DNA of 64,000 nucleotides from Cryomorphaceae bacterium (lineage in GTDB: Bacteria; Bacteroidota; Bacteroidia; Flavobacteriales; Schleiferiaceae): positions 22,013-86,012 of the forward strand of contig JAJTFK010000007.1 in assembly GCA_021298655.1 (NCBI GenBank), read 5' to 3'. Each line of letters begins with the position of its first letter. Position 1 is the stretch's first letter. The notes below the pieces were generated by a model. It made no database searches. It was not told the origin of the DNA and worked only from the letters and a program-made list of their open reading frames with translations. Of the stretch, positions 1 through 8,520 are shown piece by piece. Both the position numbers and the translations under genes were made by a program.

Positions 1-604
1 TGCTTGGGCTCAGGAAGTACCCACGACCTACAAAGGGGAGAAGGGGAAGGGGTCCGTCATTGAAGGCGACACGATTCCCTGGGTGTTCTTAGATGAAATA
101 CTGGTGGTGGACAAGCCCACCTTTACCGACGTCGAGGCACGGAAGCGCTACCTGCTGCTCCGCCGTAGGGTGCTCAAGGTTTATCCCTATGCCAAGGTAG
201 CCGGGGAACGCTTGGACTCCCTGAACATGCGCTTGGCTCGCGAAAAGTCGGCGCGCAAAAGGGCTAAATACACCAAGCAGTACCAGGATTTTTTGGAACA
301 GCGCTTCGAAGCGGAGCTCCGCAAGCTCACCCGTTCCGAAGGACAAATTCTGTGCAAGCTCGTGTACCGCGAAACCGACCAAACGGTGTTTCAGTTAATT
401 CGCGAGTACCGAAATTGGTTTACGGCCGTCGGCTGGAGCGTGACCGGCTCGTGGTACGACATCAACATCCGAAAGGAATACGATCCCAAGCACAACCAAG
501 AGGACGCCTTGATTGAGAAAATCCTTCGGCGCTCCTTTGCGCTGGGCGACCTCAAGGAGCGCATTCCCATGGATGTTCACGGCAAACCCCGACCCCGTCG
601 ATGA
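1..604 (+). CDS. DUF4294 domain protein, 5' end outside the window
   Basis: The frame is open from base 2 of the window. It reads through an AWAQ-type signal-peptide end and the phrase EGDTIPWVFLDEI before the GTG at 83 that a start caller would pick. In DUF4294 proteins this VEGDTIP segment opens the mature domain, so GTG 83 is internal and the true start lies upstream of the window. The visible part is about 200 residues, basic and helical, with the family features YPYAK and YRNWF. It is probably exported to the periplasm. The function of DUF4294 is not known. The stop codon overlaps the bshC start by four bases (ATGA at 601-604), so the two genes are probably co-translated. Confidence 0.85.
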   Translation, partial: AWAQEVPTTYKGEKGKGSVIEGDTIPWVFLDEILVVDKPTFTDVEARKRYLLLRRRVLKVYPYAKVAGERLDSLNMRLAREKSARKRAKYTKQYQDFLEQRFEAELRKLTRSEGQILCKLVYRETDQTVFQLIREYRNWFTAVGWSVTGSWYDINIRKEYDPKHNQEDALIEKILRRSFALGDLKERIPMDVHGKPRPRR

Positions 605-2193
605 AGGGGCATTGGGTGGCTCCGCTCTCGGAGTGCGGCATCGGATCGGCCCTAGCGGACCTTCGGTCACGTGGTCTGGACCGCGCGCCCATGACCCAGG
701 CCCTTTCCGCCGACGCCATGCGCCTCAGGGCGCGCGAATTCCCGGTGCAGCGCCGTGCGCTGCTGGCCTCCGTGCTCCGCGACCAGTGCGGTCCCAACCC
801 CACCGCGCTGCAGCGTGAACTGCTGGATCGGCTGGCCCAGCCCGACGCGGTGACCGCGGTGGCGGGCCACCAACTGGTCACGGCGGCGGGCCCCCTGTAC
901 GTGCACGCCAAAATTGCCGAAACCGAGGCCCTTGCGGCCCACTGGACCGCTCAGGGAATTCCGACCGTCCCGGTGTTTTGGATGGCCAGCGAGGACCACG
1001 ACCTCGACGAGATCCGGCGCATTTTTTGGCGCGGCAAACCCGTCGGGTCGTGGGCGCAGCCGGCGGAGCCGCTGCGCAGCGGCGCGGTACGCGCCGACCT
1101 CGCGGCCCAGGCGCTGCAGCAGTGGATCGCGTCGAATGAGCTTCCGGAGCCCGTGCGCTGGGCGGCATCGCAGTGCGAGGACGCCTACCGCACGTCGACC
1201 AACCTCGCCGACGCCACGCGCCAGCTGATGGGGCGGCTTCACCCGGGAGTTCTGGTGCTGGATGCGTCGGATGCGCGGCTGAAGGCGGCGGCGGCGGAGC
1301 TTTGGGAAGACGAAATCCGCAACCAAACCCTATTTGGAACGGCGGCCGAGGCGGCGAAGCCCTGGGGAGGTACCGAGCCTCCTGTTCCCATGCGCCCTTC
1401 CGCGCTTTTTGCCCTGGACGCCCAGGGCCGGCGCTACCGCATGGACCGGAACCCCGACGGACACTGGCTCCGAGCCGACGGCATGCGCCTGGGCCGCGAT
1501 GCCGACGTCGCTGCCTGGGCCCGAACGACGCCCGAGGAAGTCAGCCCCAATGCGCTGCTTCGCCCGGTGTACCAAGAGTGGATTTTGCCCAACGCAGCCT
1601 ACACCGGCGGGGCGGGCGAATTGGCCTATGCCTACCAACTGGCCCCGTATTTCGCCCAAACGGGCATGAAACACGGCGTTTGGCGCCTGCGCCACAGTGC
1701 GGCCTGGCTGCCCGCCAATGCCCAAAAAGCGATCCGGACCTTGAAGAACGAAACGCCGAATTTCCGAGAAGCTGTTCCGGAATTTAGGGGTCCCTGGAAC
1801 GTTCGCGAGGTTCGGTCGGAGCTGCTACACCACCTGGGAGCGCCCGAAAAGGACCTCCGGCCCGTGCTCGAGGCCGTATCGCCCGCGATTCACGCCCACT
1901 ATTCGCAGCCTGGCTTGGAACGCTCTGCGGCCGCGTGGTTGCAGCGCATCGAGCGCGAAGAGGCCCGCATGCGCGAACGACTTCGTCGGGAAGTGGCGCA
2001 GCGCGAGTCCGTGCAGCTCCGGCGCCTGGACGTCTTGGCCGAAACCTTGATGCCCTCCGGTCAGCTTCAGGAGCGGATTTGGACGCATTTTGACCTGGTG
2101 GAGCAGGGCGGTTCCGACGCCGTAGACGCCTACCGAGCGGCCTACACCGAAGATCCCCACTGGGACGCGCTCGGTTGGTGGGAATTCCGCTAA
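601..2193 (+). CDS. bshC: Bacillithiol biosynthesis cysteine-adding enzyme BshC
   Basis: BshC adds cysteine to glucosaminyl-malate, the last step of bacillithiol synthesis in the cytoplasm. The family signatures are clear: GHQ at residues 89-91 followed by GPLY, then FWMASEDHD at about 126-134. The length of 530 residues is normal. The ATG at 601 is preferred over the Met at 691, because the first 30 residues fit the family's short N-terminal strand and the ATG overlaps the previous stop codon. Bacillithiol is common in Bacteroidota as well as Firmicutes. The synthesis partners bshA and bshB are not in the window. Confidence 0.93.
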   Translation: MKGHWVAPLSECGIGSALADLRSRGLDRAPMTQALSADAMRLRAREFPVQRRALLASVLRDQCGPNPTALQRELLDRLAQPDAVTAVAGHQLVTAAGPLYVHAKIAETEALAAHWTAQGIPTVPVFWMASEDHDLDEIRRIFWRGKPVGSWAQPAEPLRSGAVRADLAAQALQQWIASNELPEPVRWAASQCEDAYRTSTNLADATRQLMGRLHPGVLVLDASDARLKAAAAELWEDEIRNQTLFGTAAEAAKPWGGTEPPVPMRPSALFALDAQGRRYRMDRNPDGHWLRADGMRLGRDADVAAWARTTPEEVSPNALLRPVYQEWILPNAAYTGGAGELAYAYQLAPYFAQTGMKHGVWRLRHSAAWLPANAQKAIRTLKNETPNFREAVPEFRGPWNVREVRSELLHHLGAPEKDLRPVLEAVSPAIHAHYSQPGLERSAAAWLQRIEREEARMRERLRREVAQRESVQLRRLDVLAETLMPSGQLQERIWTHFDLVEQGGSDAVDAYRAAYTEDPHWDALGWWEFR

Positions 2194-2222
2194 TTGGCGA
2201 AGCCGAGCTCCTCGGGGCGCCG

Positions 2223-2230
2223 TACTTTTG
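2223..2230 (+). promoter_or_regulatory. -7 promoter box for guaA
   Basis: TACTTTTG matches the Bacteroidota -7 consensus TAnnTTTG exactly and ends five bases before the guaA ATG at 2236. There is no TTG at the usual distance upstream; the nearest is at 2194-2196. Transcription from this box would give an almost leaderless mRNA. The box also decides the start: the longer frame beginning at 2194 would start upstream of the promoter. Confidence 0.6.
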
Positions 2231-2235
2231 CTCCC

Positions 2236-3570
2236 ATGACCGACGCCATCTTGATCCTCGACTTTGGTTCGCAGTACACCCAGCTGATTGCTCGCCGCGT
2301 GCGCGAACTCAATGTCTACTGCGAAATTCATCCGTTTCACCACATTCCGGAGGACTGGAAGGCCAAGTTTAAGGCGGTTATTTTGAGCGGTTCCCCCTTT
2401 TCGACCCTAGAAGAAGGGGCGCCCAATCCCGACTTGAGTGGGTTTTACGGTCAAGTTCCGTTGCTGGGCGTATGCTATGGGGCTCAATTTATGGCCCATA
2501 CGCGCGGCGGAAAGGTTGCGCGCAGCACGCACCGAGAGTACGGCCGTGCCCACCTCAACCCCGGCTCGGGTGCATCGCGCCTGCTGGCCGGAATCCCCCA
2601 GGGCAGTACGGTGTGGATGAGCCACGGAGACAGCATTGTGTCCCTTCCTGCCAGCGCGGTCATTGAGGCCACGACCGACAGCATTCCGGTGGCTGCCTAC
2701 CGCTTTGCGGACGAAGAAACCTACGCCATTCAGTTCCACCCCGAGGTCGTGCATTCCGAACACGGAACGCAGCTGCTGCGCAACTTCATCTACGAAATTG
2801 CCGGTTGCGCCCCCACGTGGACGCCGGCCAGCTTCATCGACGAGACCGTAGCGGCCCTTAAGCAGCAAATTGGCGGCGGCAAGGTGGTCTTGGGCCTCAG
2901 CGGAGGCGTCGATTCTACGGTGGCCGCGGTATTACTCGACAAAGCCATTGGCGACCGCCTGCACTGCATTTTTGTCAACAACGGCTTGCTGCGCAAAAAT
3001 GAGTTCGAGGGCGTGTTGGCCCAGTACGAGCACCTGGGCCTCAACGTGGTGGGCGTGGACGCCAGCGCCGAGTTTTACGCGGCCCTCGCCGGCCACGAAG
3101 ACCCCGAAGCCAAGCGCAAGGCCATTGGTCGAACCTTTATCGAAGTGTTTGACCGCGAGGCCCACCGCATTCAGGGTGTGGAATTCCTCGGTCAGGGAAC
3201 GATTTACCCCGACGTCATCGAGTCCGTCAGTGTGAACGGCCCGAGCGTAACCATTAAATCGCACCACAACGTCGGCGGCTTGCCCGATTTCATGAAGCTC
3301 TCGATTGTGGAGCCCTTGCGGAGTCTGTTCAAGGACGAGGTGCGCCGCGTGGGCGCCGCCATGGGGCTGAAGCCCGAACTGCTTGGCCGCCATCCCTTCC
3401 CGGGACCGGGTCTTGCCATTCGCATTCTGGGTGAGGTGACCGCAGATAAAGTGGCGATTCTTCAAGAGGTCGACCACCTCTTTATTCAGGGACTCCGCGA
3501 CGCCGGCCTGTACGACCAGGTCTGGCAAGCCGGCGCCATTCTGCTTCCGGTTAAGTCGGTGACGGCATGA
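2236..3570 (+). CDS. guaA: GMP synthase (glutamine-hydrolysing), C-terminus cut by a frameshift
   Basis: GuaA converts XMP to GMP with ATP and glutamine. The class I amidotransferase domain has Cys80 in GVCYGAQ and the later FHPEV histidine. It is followed by the ATP-pyrophosphatase domain with SGGVDST and most of the dimerisation domain. The frame ends after 444 residues at LLPVKSV plus two residues. About 23 family residues starting GVMGDGR are missing, and the remaining 45 residues (MTADW to PPATIEWE) continue in the +2 frame from 3567. About 64 bases appear to be deleted. This is either a real lesion in a normally essential gene or an assembly error. Both active-site domains are intact in what remains. 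ATG 2236 was chosen because it sits directly behind the promoter box and gives the standard [13 protein letters not shown] start. Confidence 0.9.
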   Translation: MTDAILILDFGSQYTQLIARRVRELNVYCEIHPFHHIPEDWKAKFKAVILSGSPFSTLEEGAPNPDLSGFYGQVPLLGVCYGAQFMAHTRGGKVARSTHREYGRAHLNPGSGASRLLAGIPQGSTVWMSHGDSIVSLPASAVIEATTDSIPVAAYRFADEETYAIQFHPEVVHSEHGTQLLRNFIYEIAGCAPTWTPASFIDETVAALKQQIGGGKVVLGLSGGVDSTVAAVLLDKAIGDRLHCIFVNNGLLRKNEFEGVLAQYEHLGLNVVGVDASAEFYAALAGHEDPEAKRKAIGRTFIEVFDREAHRIQGVEFLGQGTIYPDVIESVSVNGPSVTIKSHHNVGGLPDFMKLSIVEPLRSLFKDEVRRVGAAMGLKPELLGRHPFPGPGLAIRILGEVTADKVAILQEVDHLFIQGLRDAGLYDQVWQAGAILLPVKSVTA

Positions 3571-3704
3571 CGGCGGATTGGGTGCACTTGCCCTATGACT
3601 TTTTGGCACGAACTTCGAACGCCATCATTAACCAGGTTCGCGGCGTAAACCGGGTCGTCTACGACATCAGTTCCAAGCCGCCCGCAACCATCGAATGGGA
3701 ATAA
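3567..3704 (+). pseudogene. guaA: Detached C-terminal segment of guaA
   Basis: These 45 codons, starting [12 protein letters not shown] and ending KPPATIEWE, are the conserved C-terminus of GMP synthase. They lie in the +2 frame relative to the main guaA reading frame and overlap its premature stop by four bases. They are not a separate gene: they show that guaA was once contiguous and lost an internal piece whose length is not a multiple of three. The next gene starts inside this tail at 3695. Confidence 0.85.
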
Positions 3705-4828
3705 AGATTTTCGCGGTCCTGACCGCCAGCCTGATCCTCCATCAAGGAGTCCATGCGCAGTCTCCGGTACGCTGGGCACTGGTCTTGCCTTTTCAGGTTC
3801 AAGCAGATACGGCAGGGGGCAAGGTAGGCCAGCGCATGGCGCTCGAGTTTTATGCCGGATTTAAGGCGGCCCTTGATTCGGCGTCCAGCGCCGAGGAAAT
3901 AGTCCTGGATTTGTACGACTTTGATGAGGCCACAGGCAGCGTGATCGATCACCAAATCGGGGGCGTTGTTCGGAACTACAACCCCAAGGAATTTATGCTG
4001 CTGCAGCAGCAGCGTGACGTGCGCTTCGTGGTTGGCCCCTTTCGCGCCCAGGACTCCGAGGCCCTTGCCCAGCAATCATCGTCGTCGACCTATGTGGTAA
4101 ATCCGGTCTCGCGCGACCTGTCGGTTCGGGGTAACCCGCAACTGATTGCGGCGGCCCCTCCGCGCTTCACGGAATCTGAGGCCCTTGGTCGGCTCGCGGC
4201 GCGCGACACCAAAGCCCGTCCCAATTCGCGAACCGTCGTTTTTGATTTGGGCGACAAGAACAGCGTGCTGCAGCGCAAAGCGTTTTACACGGGTTTTGCT
4301 GCGAACGGCGGAGACACGTCCAAAATTCAGAGCTGGGATGGTCGACCAACCGCCAACCTCGCGGAACGCGTCGGGCGCGATGACTTGATCGCGACGCGGT
4401 TTGTGCTGCTGGACGACAAGGTGTTGAGTGCCGCGCGCATTCTTCAGGGGCTGCGCCAGCGCCCGGCGAGCCAAACGGAACTGTGGACCGTCAGCACGAC
4501 CGTCAACAGTCCTTCGCTCGATGCTTTTTTGCTGCTGCGCCAACCCATTGTTTGGGTGCAGACCGATCGTCTGGAGTTCGCGACCTACGACGCCGTGGAT
4601 GCCCAGATTTCGGACGCCCTTGGCGAATCGCGTTCGCGCTGGGCGTGGCTCGGTTACGATACAGCCCTGATGCTGTTAACCAATGAGCCCGACGGATTTA
4701 CCGGTCCGCGCCGCCGCTACGAATGGCACCTTGAGCCAAACGGAGGCCAAGTCAACCGGGCAGTAGAGCTTTACCGCTACGACCCCAAGGTGGGTGTGAA
4801 CCCTGTTAAAATTCCTGCGTTACCCTAG
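3695..4828 (+). CDS. Exported periplasmic-binding-like protein
   Basis: This 377-residue protein begins with a signal peptide, probably cleaved after HQGVHA. The rest has the alternating alpha/beta pattern of type 1 periplasmic binding proteins: WALVLPFQ strand, an FYAGFKAAL helix, RFVVGPF and later [10 protein letters not shown]. In other Bacteroidota a LysM-containing binding-protein homologue often follows guaA; no LysM repeat is visible here. The start overlaps the end of the guaA tail by ten bases, so the pair was probably one transcription unit. The ligand is unknown, and a structural or envelope role is as likely as transport. Confidence 0.65.
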   Translation: MGIKIFAVLTASLILHQGVHAQSPVRWALVLPFQVQADTAGGKVGQRMALEFYAGFKAALDSASSAEEIVLDLYDFDEATGSVIDHQIGGVVRNYNPKEFMLLQQQRDVRFVVGPFRAQDSEALAQQSSSSTYVVNPVSRDLSVRGNPQLIAAAPPRFTESEALGRLAARDTKARPNSRTVVFDLGDKNSVLQRKAFYTGFAANGGDTSKIQSWDGRPTANLAERVGRDDLIATRFVLLDDKVLSAARILQGLRQRPASQTELWTVSTTVNSPSLDAFLLLRQPIVWVQTDRLEFATYDAVDAQISDALGESRSRWAWLGYDTALMLLTNEPDGFTGPRRRYEWHLEPNGGQVNRAVELYRYDPKVGVNPVKIPALP

Positions 4829-4829
4829 C

Positions 4830-5300
4830 ATGATTGCCGTTGCCATGTTTTTGCTGGCCTACGTCCTCATGGAGGGCGCAGCCTGGGCCGCTCATCGGTT
4901 TTTGATGCACGGGCCGCTTTGGACGCTACATGCCGATCACCACACCAAAGAGCCCGGATTTTTCGAGAAAAACGATGCGTTTTTTTTGATTTTTGCGGTT
5001 CCTTCGTGGTTGTGCATCATGCTCGGCATGATGTGGTCCGTTCCGGAGTCCACCGCGTTCGGGTTTGGAATAGCCGCCTACGGTCTTACCTACTTTTTGG
5101 TTCACGAAATCTTTATTCACCAGCGCTTCCGCTGGTGGGTACACACCGACAATCCCTACTTCCGGGCGGTGCGCCTCAAGCACAAGTGGCACCACAAAAC
5201 CCTGGGTAAGGAAGGCTCCGCACACTTCGGCTTGCTTTGGGTTCCCTGGAGCATGGTCCGCGAAGAAGCGCGCAAGATGAAGCTCGAACGCCAATCGTGA
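4830..5300 (+). CDS. crtZ: Beta-carotene hydroxylase, CrtZ-type di-iron membrane enzyme
   Basis: CrtZ hydroxylates the beta-ionone rings of carotenoids such as beta-carotene to zeaxanthin. The 156-residue protein has the expected membrane segments and the histidine motifs for two irons: HRFLMH at 22-27, HADHH at 34-38, HEIFIH, and HKWHHK near residue 115. It belongs to the fatty acid hydroxylase superfamily, and size and motif spacing fit CrtZ well. It starts one base after the previous stop codon and its own stop overlaps the lycopene cyclase start, so ring closure and hydroxylation are co-expressed. Earlier carotenoid genes (crtE, crtB, crtI) are not in the window. Confidence 0.92.
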   Translation: MIAVAMFLLAYVLMEGAAWAAHRFLMHGPLWTLHADHHTKEPGFFEKNDAFFLIFAVPSWLCIMLGMMWSVPESTAFGFGIAAYGLTYFLVHEIFIHQRFRWWVHTDNPYFRAVRLKHKWHHKTLGKEGSAHFGLLWVPWSMVREEARKMKLERQS

Positions 5301-5998
5301 AGGGACTGTACCTGCTGTTGATGGGATTGACTTTTTTGGGTCCCTTCACCCGAGCTTTTGAGCCGCGCATCCGCTACATCGGCCAAACCAAGCACCTGGC
5401 TCTGGCGACCGTCTTCATGATGGCCCTCTTTATTCCCTGGGACGTCGTAAAAACAGCCACGGGCGTCTGGGGTTTTAATCCGCGCTATTTGGTCGGTCCG
5501 TCGCTCTGGGGACTGCCCCTGGAGGAGTGGCTCTTCTTCGTGGTGGTTCCGTGGGCAACCTTTTTTATCTACGAAGTGCTGCAGTTGTTTTTTCCGTGGA
5601 CGCAATCTTCGAAAAGCACCTTTTGGTTTTTGGGTTTGCTCGGCGCCGTCTGTGGGGCGTTGGCATGGGCTTTTCACGACCGCTGGTACACGCTAACGGC
5701 CTCACTAGGACTGGCTCTTGGCTGCCTTTGGCTCATTTGGCAACGCCCCTGGTGGACCGCTGCATTCCTGCGCAGTTGGGCGGTCGGATTGATTCCGTTT
5801 TTTGCCGTGAACGGAATCTTGACGGGAGCCTTTTTGCCCGAACCCATTGTTTGGTACAACGACGCCGAGAACATGGGAATCCGCATGGGAACCATACCCG
5901 TGGAAGACGCGCTGTACGGCACCTTCATGATGATCATGTATGCGGCTGGGGTTCATTGGTCCCGCGCACGCGCCGAAAAGTCGAATGGAATGGGTTAA
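5297..5998 (+). CDS. Lycopene cyclase, CrtYcd-type integral membrane protein
   Basis: This 233-residue protein has about six or seven hydrophobic helices and two copies of the lycopene cyclase domain signature: GLPLEEWLFF near residue 77 and IPVEDALYG near residue 206. This is the fused form of the heterodimeric CrtYc/CrtYd type, which turns lycopene into beta-carotene. A GTG start at 5297 is chosen because it overlaps the crtZ stop (GTGA). The longer frame from 5237 would overlap crtZ by 60 bases and adds hydrophilic residues before the first membrane helix. Together with crtZ it points to zeaxanthin-type pigmentation. Confidence 0.9.
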   Translation: MKGLYLLLMGLTFLGPFTRAFEPRIRYIGQTKHLALATVFMMALFIPWDVVKTATGVWGFNPRYLVGPSLWGLPLEEWLFFVVVPWATFFIYEVLQLFFPWTQSSKSTFWFLGLLGAVCGALAWAFHDRWYTLTASLGLALGCLWLIWQRPWWTAAFLRSWAVGLIPFFAVNGILTGAFLPEPIVWYNDAENMGIRMGTIPVEDALYGTFMMIMYAAGVHWSRARAEKSNGMG

Positions 5999-6003
5999 AT
6001 TTG
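5996..6003 (+). promoter_or_regulatory. -7 promoter box for the nusB operon
   Basis: TAAATTTG matches TAnnTTTG; its first three bases are the stop codon of the lycopene cyclase gene. It lies 17 bases before the nusB ATG. No convincing -33 TTG was seen. Confidence 0.4.
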
Positions 6004-6020
6004 CAACCTAATTCCGTTCT

Positions 6021-6962
6021 ATGCTTACTCGCCGCCACCTCCGCATTAAAACAATGCAAGCGCTTTACGCGTACACGCAATCCGATTTAAGCGACGCGCA
6101 GCTCGGACTTCGACGCCTGGAGGACAGCATTAACGGAATTTATGAGCTCTACCTTTTTGAGCTTCGAATTTTTTGGCATTTCAAGCACTTTATGGAGGAG
6201 CGCCTCGAGATTGAGCGCGCCAAGCAGTTCCCGAATCGCCTTCGCGAGGCGCAGCTGGACCATTTTCTGAACATGCCCTTTTTGGCCCAATTGACGGCGG
6301 ACGATGAGGTTACCAAGGCCTGGGAGCAGCACCGAACGCATTGGGGCGAATCCGCCGACGTGCTGCGTACCGTGTTTTTTGCGTACTGGGCCGAGTGGGG
6401 GGAGACCCTTTTTTGGAACAGCCCCGAGCTGCAGACTCCCGAAGCGCAAATTGCGCACATTCGCCAATTTTACCGAGATTATTTGGCGAATAACGAGGAG
6501 TTGCACCAGCACTACGAGTCCCTGAGCATGCACTGGTCCGACGATTTGGATGCAGCCCAAATGATGGCGGTGCAAACGCTTCAAAATGCCCGCAAGAACC
6601 GGCCCGTGCTGGTTTCCCTGTACCGCGATGCGGACGATGCACAATTCGCCAAGGAACTCTTTCTGCACACGCTGCGCCACCTTGCGGAATGGCAAGACCG
6701 GATGGCCGGGAAGGCCAAGCAGTGGGATTTTGACCGCATGGCCCCAGTGGACCGCACGATGGTTCAAATGGCCCTGAGCGAAATCCTGGCTTTTCCCGAG
6801 ATTCCGGTTAAGGTGAGCATTGATGAGGCCATTGAGATTTCCAAGCAATACGGCTCGCCCAAGGCGGCGTCGTTTGTCAACGGACTTTTGGATGCCCTGG
6901 TAACCGACTTAAAAGCGGACGGGCGCATTCAAAAGCTCGGACGTGGGCTCATTGGTGCCTAA
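6021..6962 (+). CDS. nusB: Transcription antitermination protein NusB, long Bacteroidota form
   Basis: NusB binds boxA RNA with S10 to suppress Rho-dependent termination in rRNA operons. The N-terminal LTRRHLRIKTMQALYA and the C-terminal half (RTMVQMALSEILAFPEIPVKVSIDEAIEISK in two pieces, then FVNGLLD) are typical. The 313-residue length is more than twice that of E. coli NusB because of an inserted helical segment at about 60-190; this is usual in Bacteroidota. It heads a nusB-DUF1573-yajC operon that is widely conserved in this phylum. Confidence 0.93.
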   Translation: MLTRRHLRIKTMQALYAYTQSDLSDAQLGLRRLEDSINGIYELYLFELRIFWHFKHFMEERLEIERAKQFPNRLREAQLDHFLNMPFLAQLTADDEVTKAWEQHRTHWGESADVLRTVFFAYWAEWGETLFWNSPELQTPEAQIAHIRQFYRDYLANNEELHQHYESLSMHWSDDLDAAQMMAVQTLQNARKNRPVLVSLYRDADDAQFAKELFLHTLRHLAEWQDRMAGKAKQWDFDRMAPVDRTMVQMALSEILAFPEIPVKVSIDEAIEISKQYGSPKAASFVNGLLDALVTDLKADGRIQKLGRGLIGA

Positions 6963-6972
6963 TTTTAACCCC

Positions 6973-7419
6973 ATGAAAACAACACCTACTGCTTTTGCTG
7001 CCGCGATCCTGCTTTTGGGATCGGCGTGTTCCAACCCCAGCGATCAGATTAAGCCCGAAGAGGAGCGCATGGCCCTCGAGGCCGTACAAAGCGCGGACCT
7101 TCCGGAACTTTCGTTTGCCAACGAAACCCACGACTTTGGGAGCATTAACGAAGGCCAGGTGGTGGAAACGGAGTTTCGTTTTACCAACACCGGCAAGGCT
7201 CCGCTCATTATTTCGTCGGCCCAGGGAAGCTGCGGCTGTACCGTGCCGGAATACCCCAATGCCCCCGTTGCGCCGGGTGAAGAGGGCGTGATTCGCGTGA
7301 GCTTCAACAGCGAAGGCAAGCCCAATCAGCAATCCAAAACCGTTACGCTAACCACCAACGCGGTTCCCAGTACCAAGGTGCTGACGATCACGGCCAACGT
7401 AACCCCTAAATCCAAGTAA
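6973..7419 (+). CDS. DUF1573 lipoprotein
   Basis: The 148-residue product starts at ATG 6973, which gives a clean lipoprotein signal peptide with lipobox LGSAC. An earlier in-frame start at 6943 overlaps nusB and hides this signal. The DUF1573 core is an Ig-like beta-sandwich with the family motifs HDFGSI, FTNTGKAPLIIS, SCGCTVP and APGEEG. The role of these proteins is not established. It lies ten bases after nusB and two bases before yajC, in one operon. Confidence 0.88.
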   Translation: MKTTPTAFAAAILLLGSACSNPSDQIKPEEERMALEAVQSADLPELSFANETHDFGSINEGQVVETEFRFTNTGKAPLIISSAQGSCGCTVPEYPNAPVAPGEEGVIRVSFNSEGKPNQQSKTVTLTTNAVPSTKVLTITANVTPKSK

Positions 7420-7421
7420 CC

Positions 7422-7745
7422 ATGCATCTTTTTTTACAAGCTCAATCTCAAGGCGGAATCGCAGGCTTCCTGCCGCTAATTGCCATCTTGGCCGTTATGT
7501 ATTTTTTCTTTTTGCGCCCGCAGATGAAGCGCCAGAAGGAGGAAACCAAGTTCCGCAACGTTTTGGCTAAGGGCATGCGTGTGGTGACCAGCGCCGGCGT
7601 TCACGGCAAGATTTCGGACCTCGACGAACACACGTTTGTTCTGGAAACCGAGAACAGCCGGCTCCGCCTGGAGCGTTCTGCCGTGAGCAAGGAGCTGACG
7701 GCCGCCCGCTACCCAGAAAGCGCCAAAACGGAGGAGAAGAAGTAG
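7422..7745 (+). CDS. yajC: Preprotein translocase accessory subunit YajC
   Basis: YajC is a small membrane partner of the SecDF complex. The 107-residue protein has one N-terminal membrane helix (LPLIAILAVMYFFFL), then RPQMKRQKEE and a small basic domain with GMRVVTSAGVHGKI, all standard. It starts two bases after DUF1573 and is the last gene before a strong terminator. Confidence 0.95.
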   Translation: MHLFLQAQSQGGIAGFLPLIAILAVMYFFFLRPQMKRQKEETKFRNVLAKGMRVVTSAGVHGKISDLDEHTFVLETENSRLRLERSAVSKELTAARYPESAKTEEKK

Positions 7746-7764
7746 TTTTTCGGCACCCCGAACG

Positions 7765-7796
7765 AAAAAGGCCCGAGCATCTGCTCGGGCCTTTTT
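7765..7796. terminator. Bidirectional intrinsic terminator after yajC
   Basis: A 15-base perfect stem (7765-7779 with 7782-7796) around GGCCCGAGC is closed by a two-base loop, so the inner pairs probably open. The A-run and T-run flank a 10-base GC-rich core. It can end the nusB-yajC transcript and also the convergent gene ending at 7820. Confidence 0.9.
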
Positions 7797-7819
7797 GTTT
7801 GGTCGGTTATCGGGACGTT

Positions 7820-8335
7820 TTAAATGCGCTTAAGTTGTTCCTTAAGCATTTTAAGCTGGTCCGACAGCAAGCCTTTGTCGTCGAGTTTTTTCGCTTCGGT
7901 GAGGAGCGTTTGCGCTTCCTGCTTGCGGCGGCGCGACATGGCCATGGCGGCAAGCTGCATTTTAGCCAGAGCCCGATCTTGCTTCATGCGAAGTCCGGTA
8001 TTGAGTGCCTTGCGCATGAAGGATTCGGACTGACCCAAGTTGGTTTGCGACAGCATGAGGCCCCGCAAGAAGTAGTAGTACGCCAATTGGCCTTTAATGA
8101 GGGTTTGCTCCGGGTGCTTGAGGGCGTCAAGCTGGGCCCCCGCCTTGGTGAAGTTCTGGGACCGAACATACCAGAGCGCCAGGAGAATCCGCTCGTTTCG
8201 GAAGTGCAGCAGCACGGGGATGCCTGCGAGAAAGGTGAAAAAAATCCCGTTACCCCAGTTCGCCTCAACGAACTGCAGGATGGCTAGGGCAAGCACGGCG
8301 GCCGCAATGGCCAGTCGGAGGTAGCGTCGAATCAT
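7820..8335 (-). CDS. Membrane-anchored TPR-like protein of unknown function
   Basis: The 171-residue product starts at MIRRYLRL (8335), just behind a TATTTTTG box; the longer frame to 8470 reads through the promoter. Two hydrophobic helices at about 6-45 are followed by helical hairpins resembling tetratricopeptide repeats (KAGAQLDALKHPEQ; RGLMLSQTNLGQSE; AQTLLTEAKKL). It is likely an inner-membrane protein with a soluble helical domain used for protein contacts. I recognise no specific family. It stands alone, convergent with yajC. Confidence 0.7.
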   Translation of the reverse strand: MIRRYLRLAIAAAVLALAILQFVEANWGNGIFFTFLAGIPVLLHFRNERILLALWYVRSQNFTKAGAQLDALKHPEQTLIKGQLAYYYFLRGLMLSQTNLGQSESFMRKALNTGLRMKQDRALAKMQLAAMAMSRRRKQEAQTLLTEAKKLDDKGLLSDQLKMLKEQLKRI

Positions 8336-8340
8336 GGGGC

Positions 8341-8348
8341 AAAAATAG
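8341..8348 (-). promoter_or_regulatory. -7 promoter box for the TPR-like gene
   Basis: On the minus strand TATTTTTG (TAnnTTTG) ends five bases before the ATG at 8335. It supports the shorter start. Confidence 0.5.
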
Positions 8349-8469
8349 CGCGGCTTCAGCCGAGGATTTCGATGCGCTTCGTACGGAAGCCGGCTCGCGC
8401 GGAATATTCCCGGATTTTTGGGTGGCGGTGTTATCAACCTGGGGTGTTCAAAACTTAGCGGAGCTAACA

Positions 8470-8499
8470 TTGGCTTAATCCGCTATTCGGGTAATTTCA
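8470..8499 (+). promoter_or_regulatory. Promoter for the PhoH-like gene
   Basis: TTG at 8470-8472, a 19-base spacer and TAATTTCA at 8492-8499 fit the Bacteroidota -33/-7 layout, with two mismatches in the -7 box. The leader to ATG 8521 would be about 15 bases. The rest of the 185-base gap (8336-8520) shows nothing recognisable. Confidence 0.45.
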
Positions 8500-8520
8500 T
8501 AGCCAACAAATTCATCGTTT

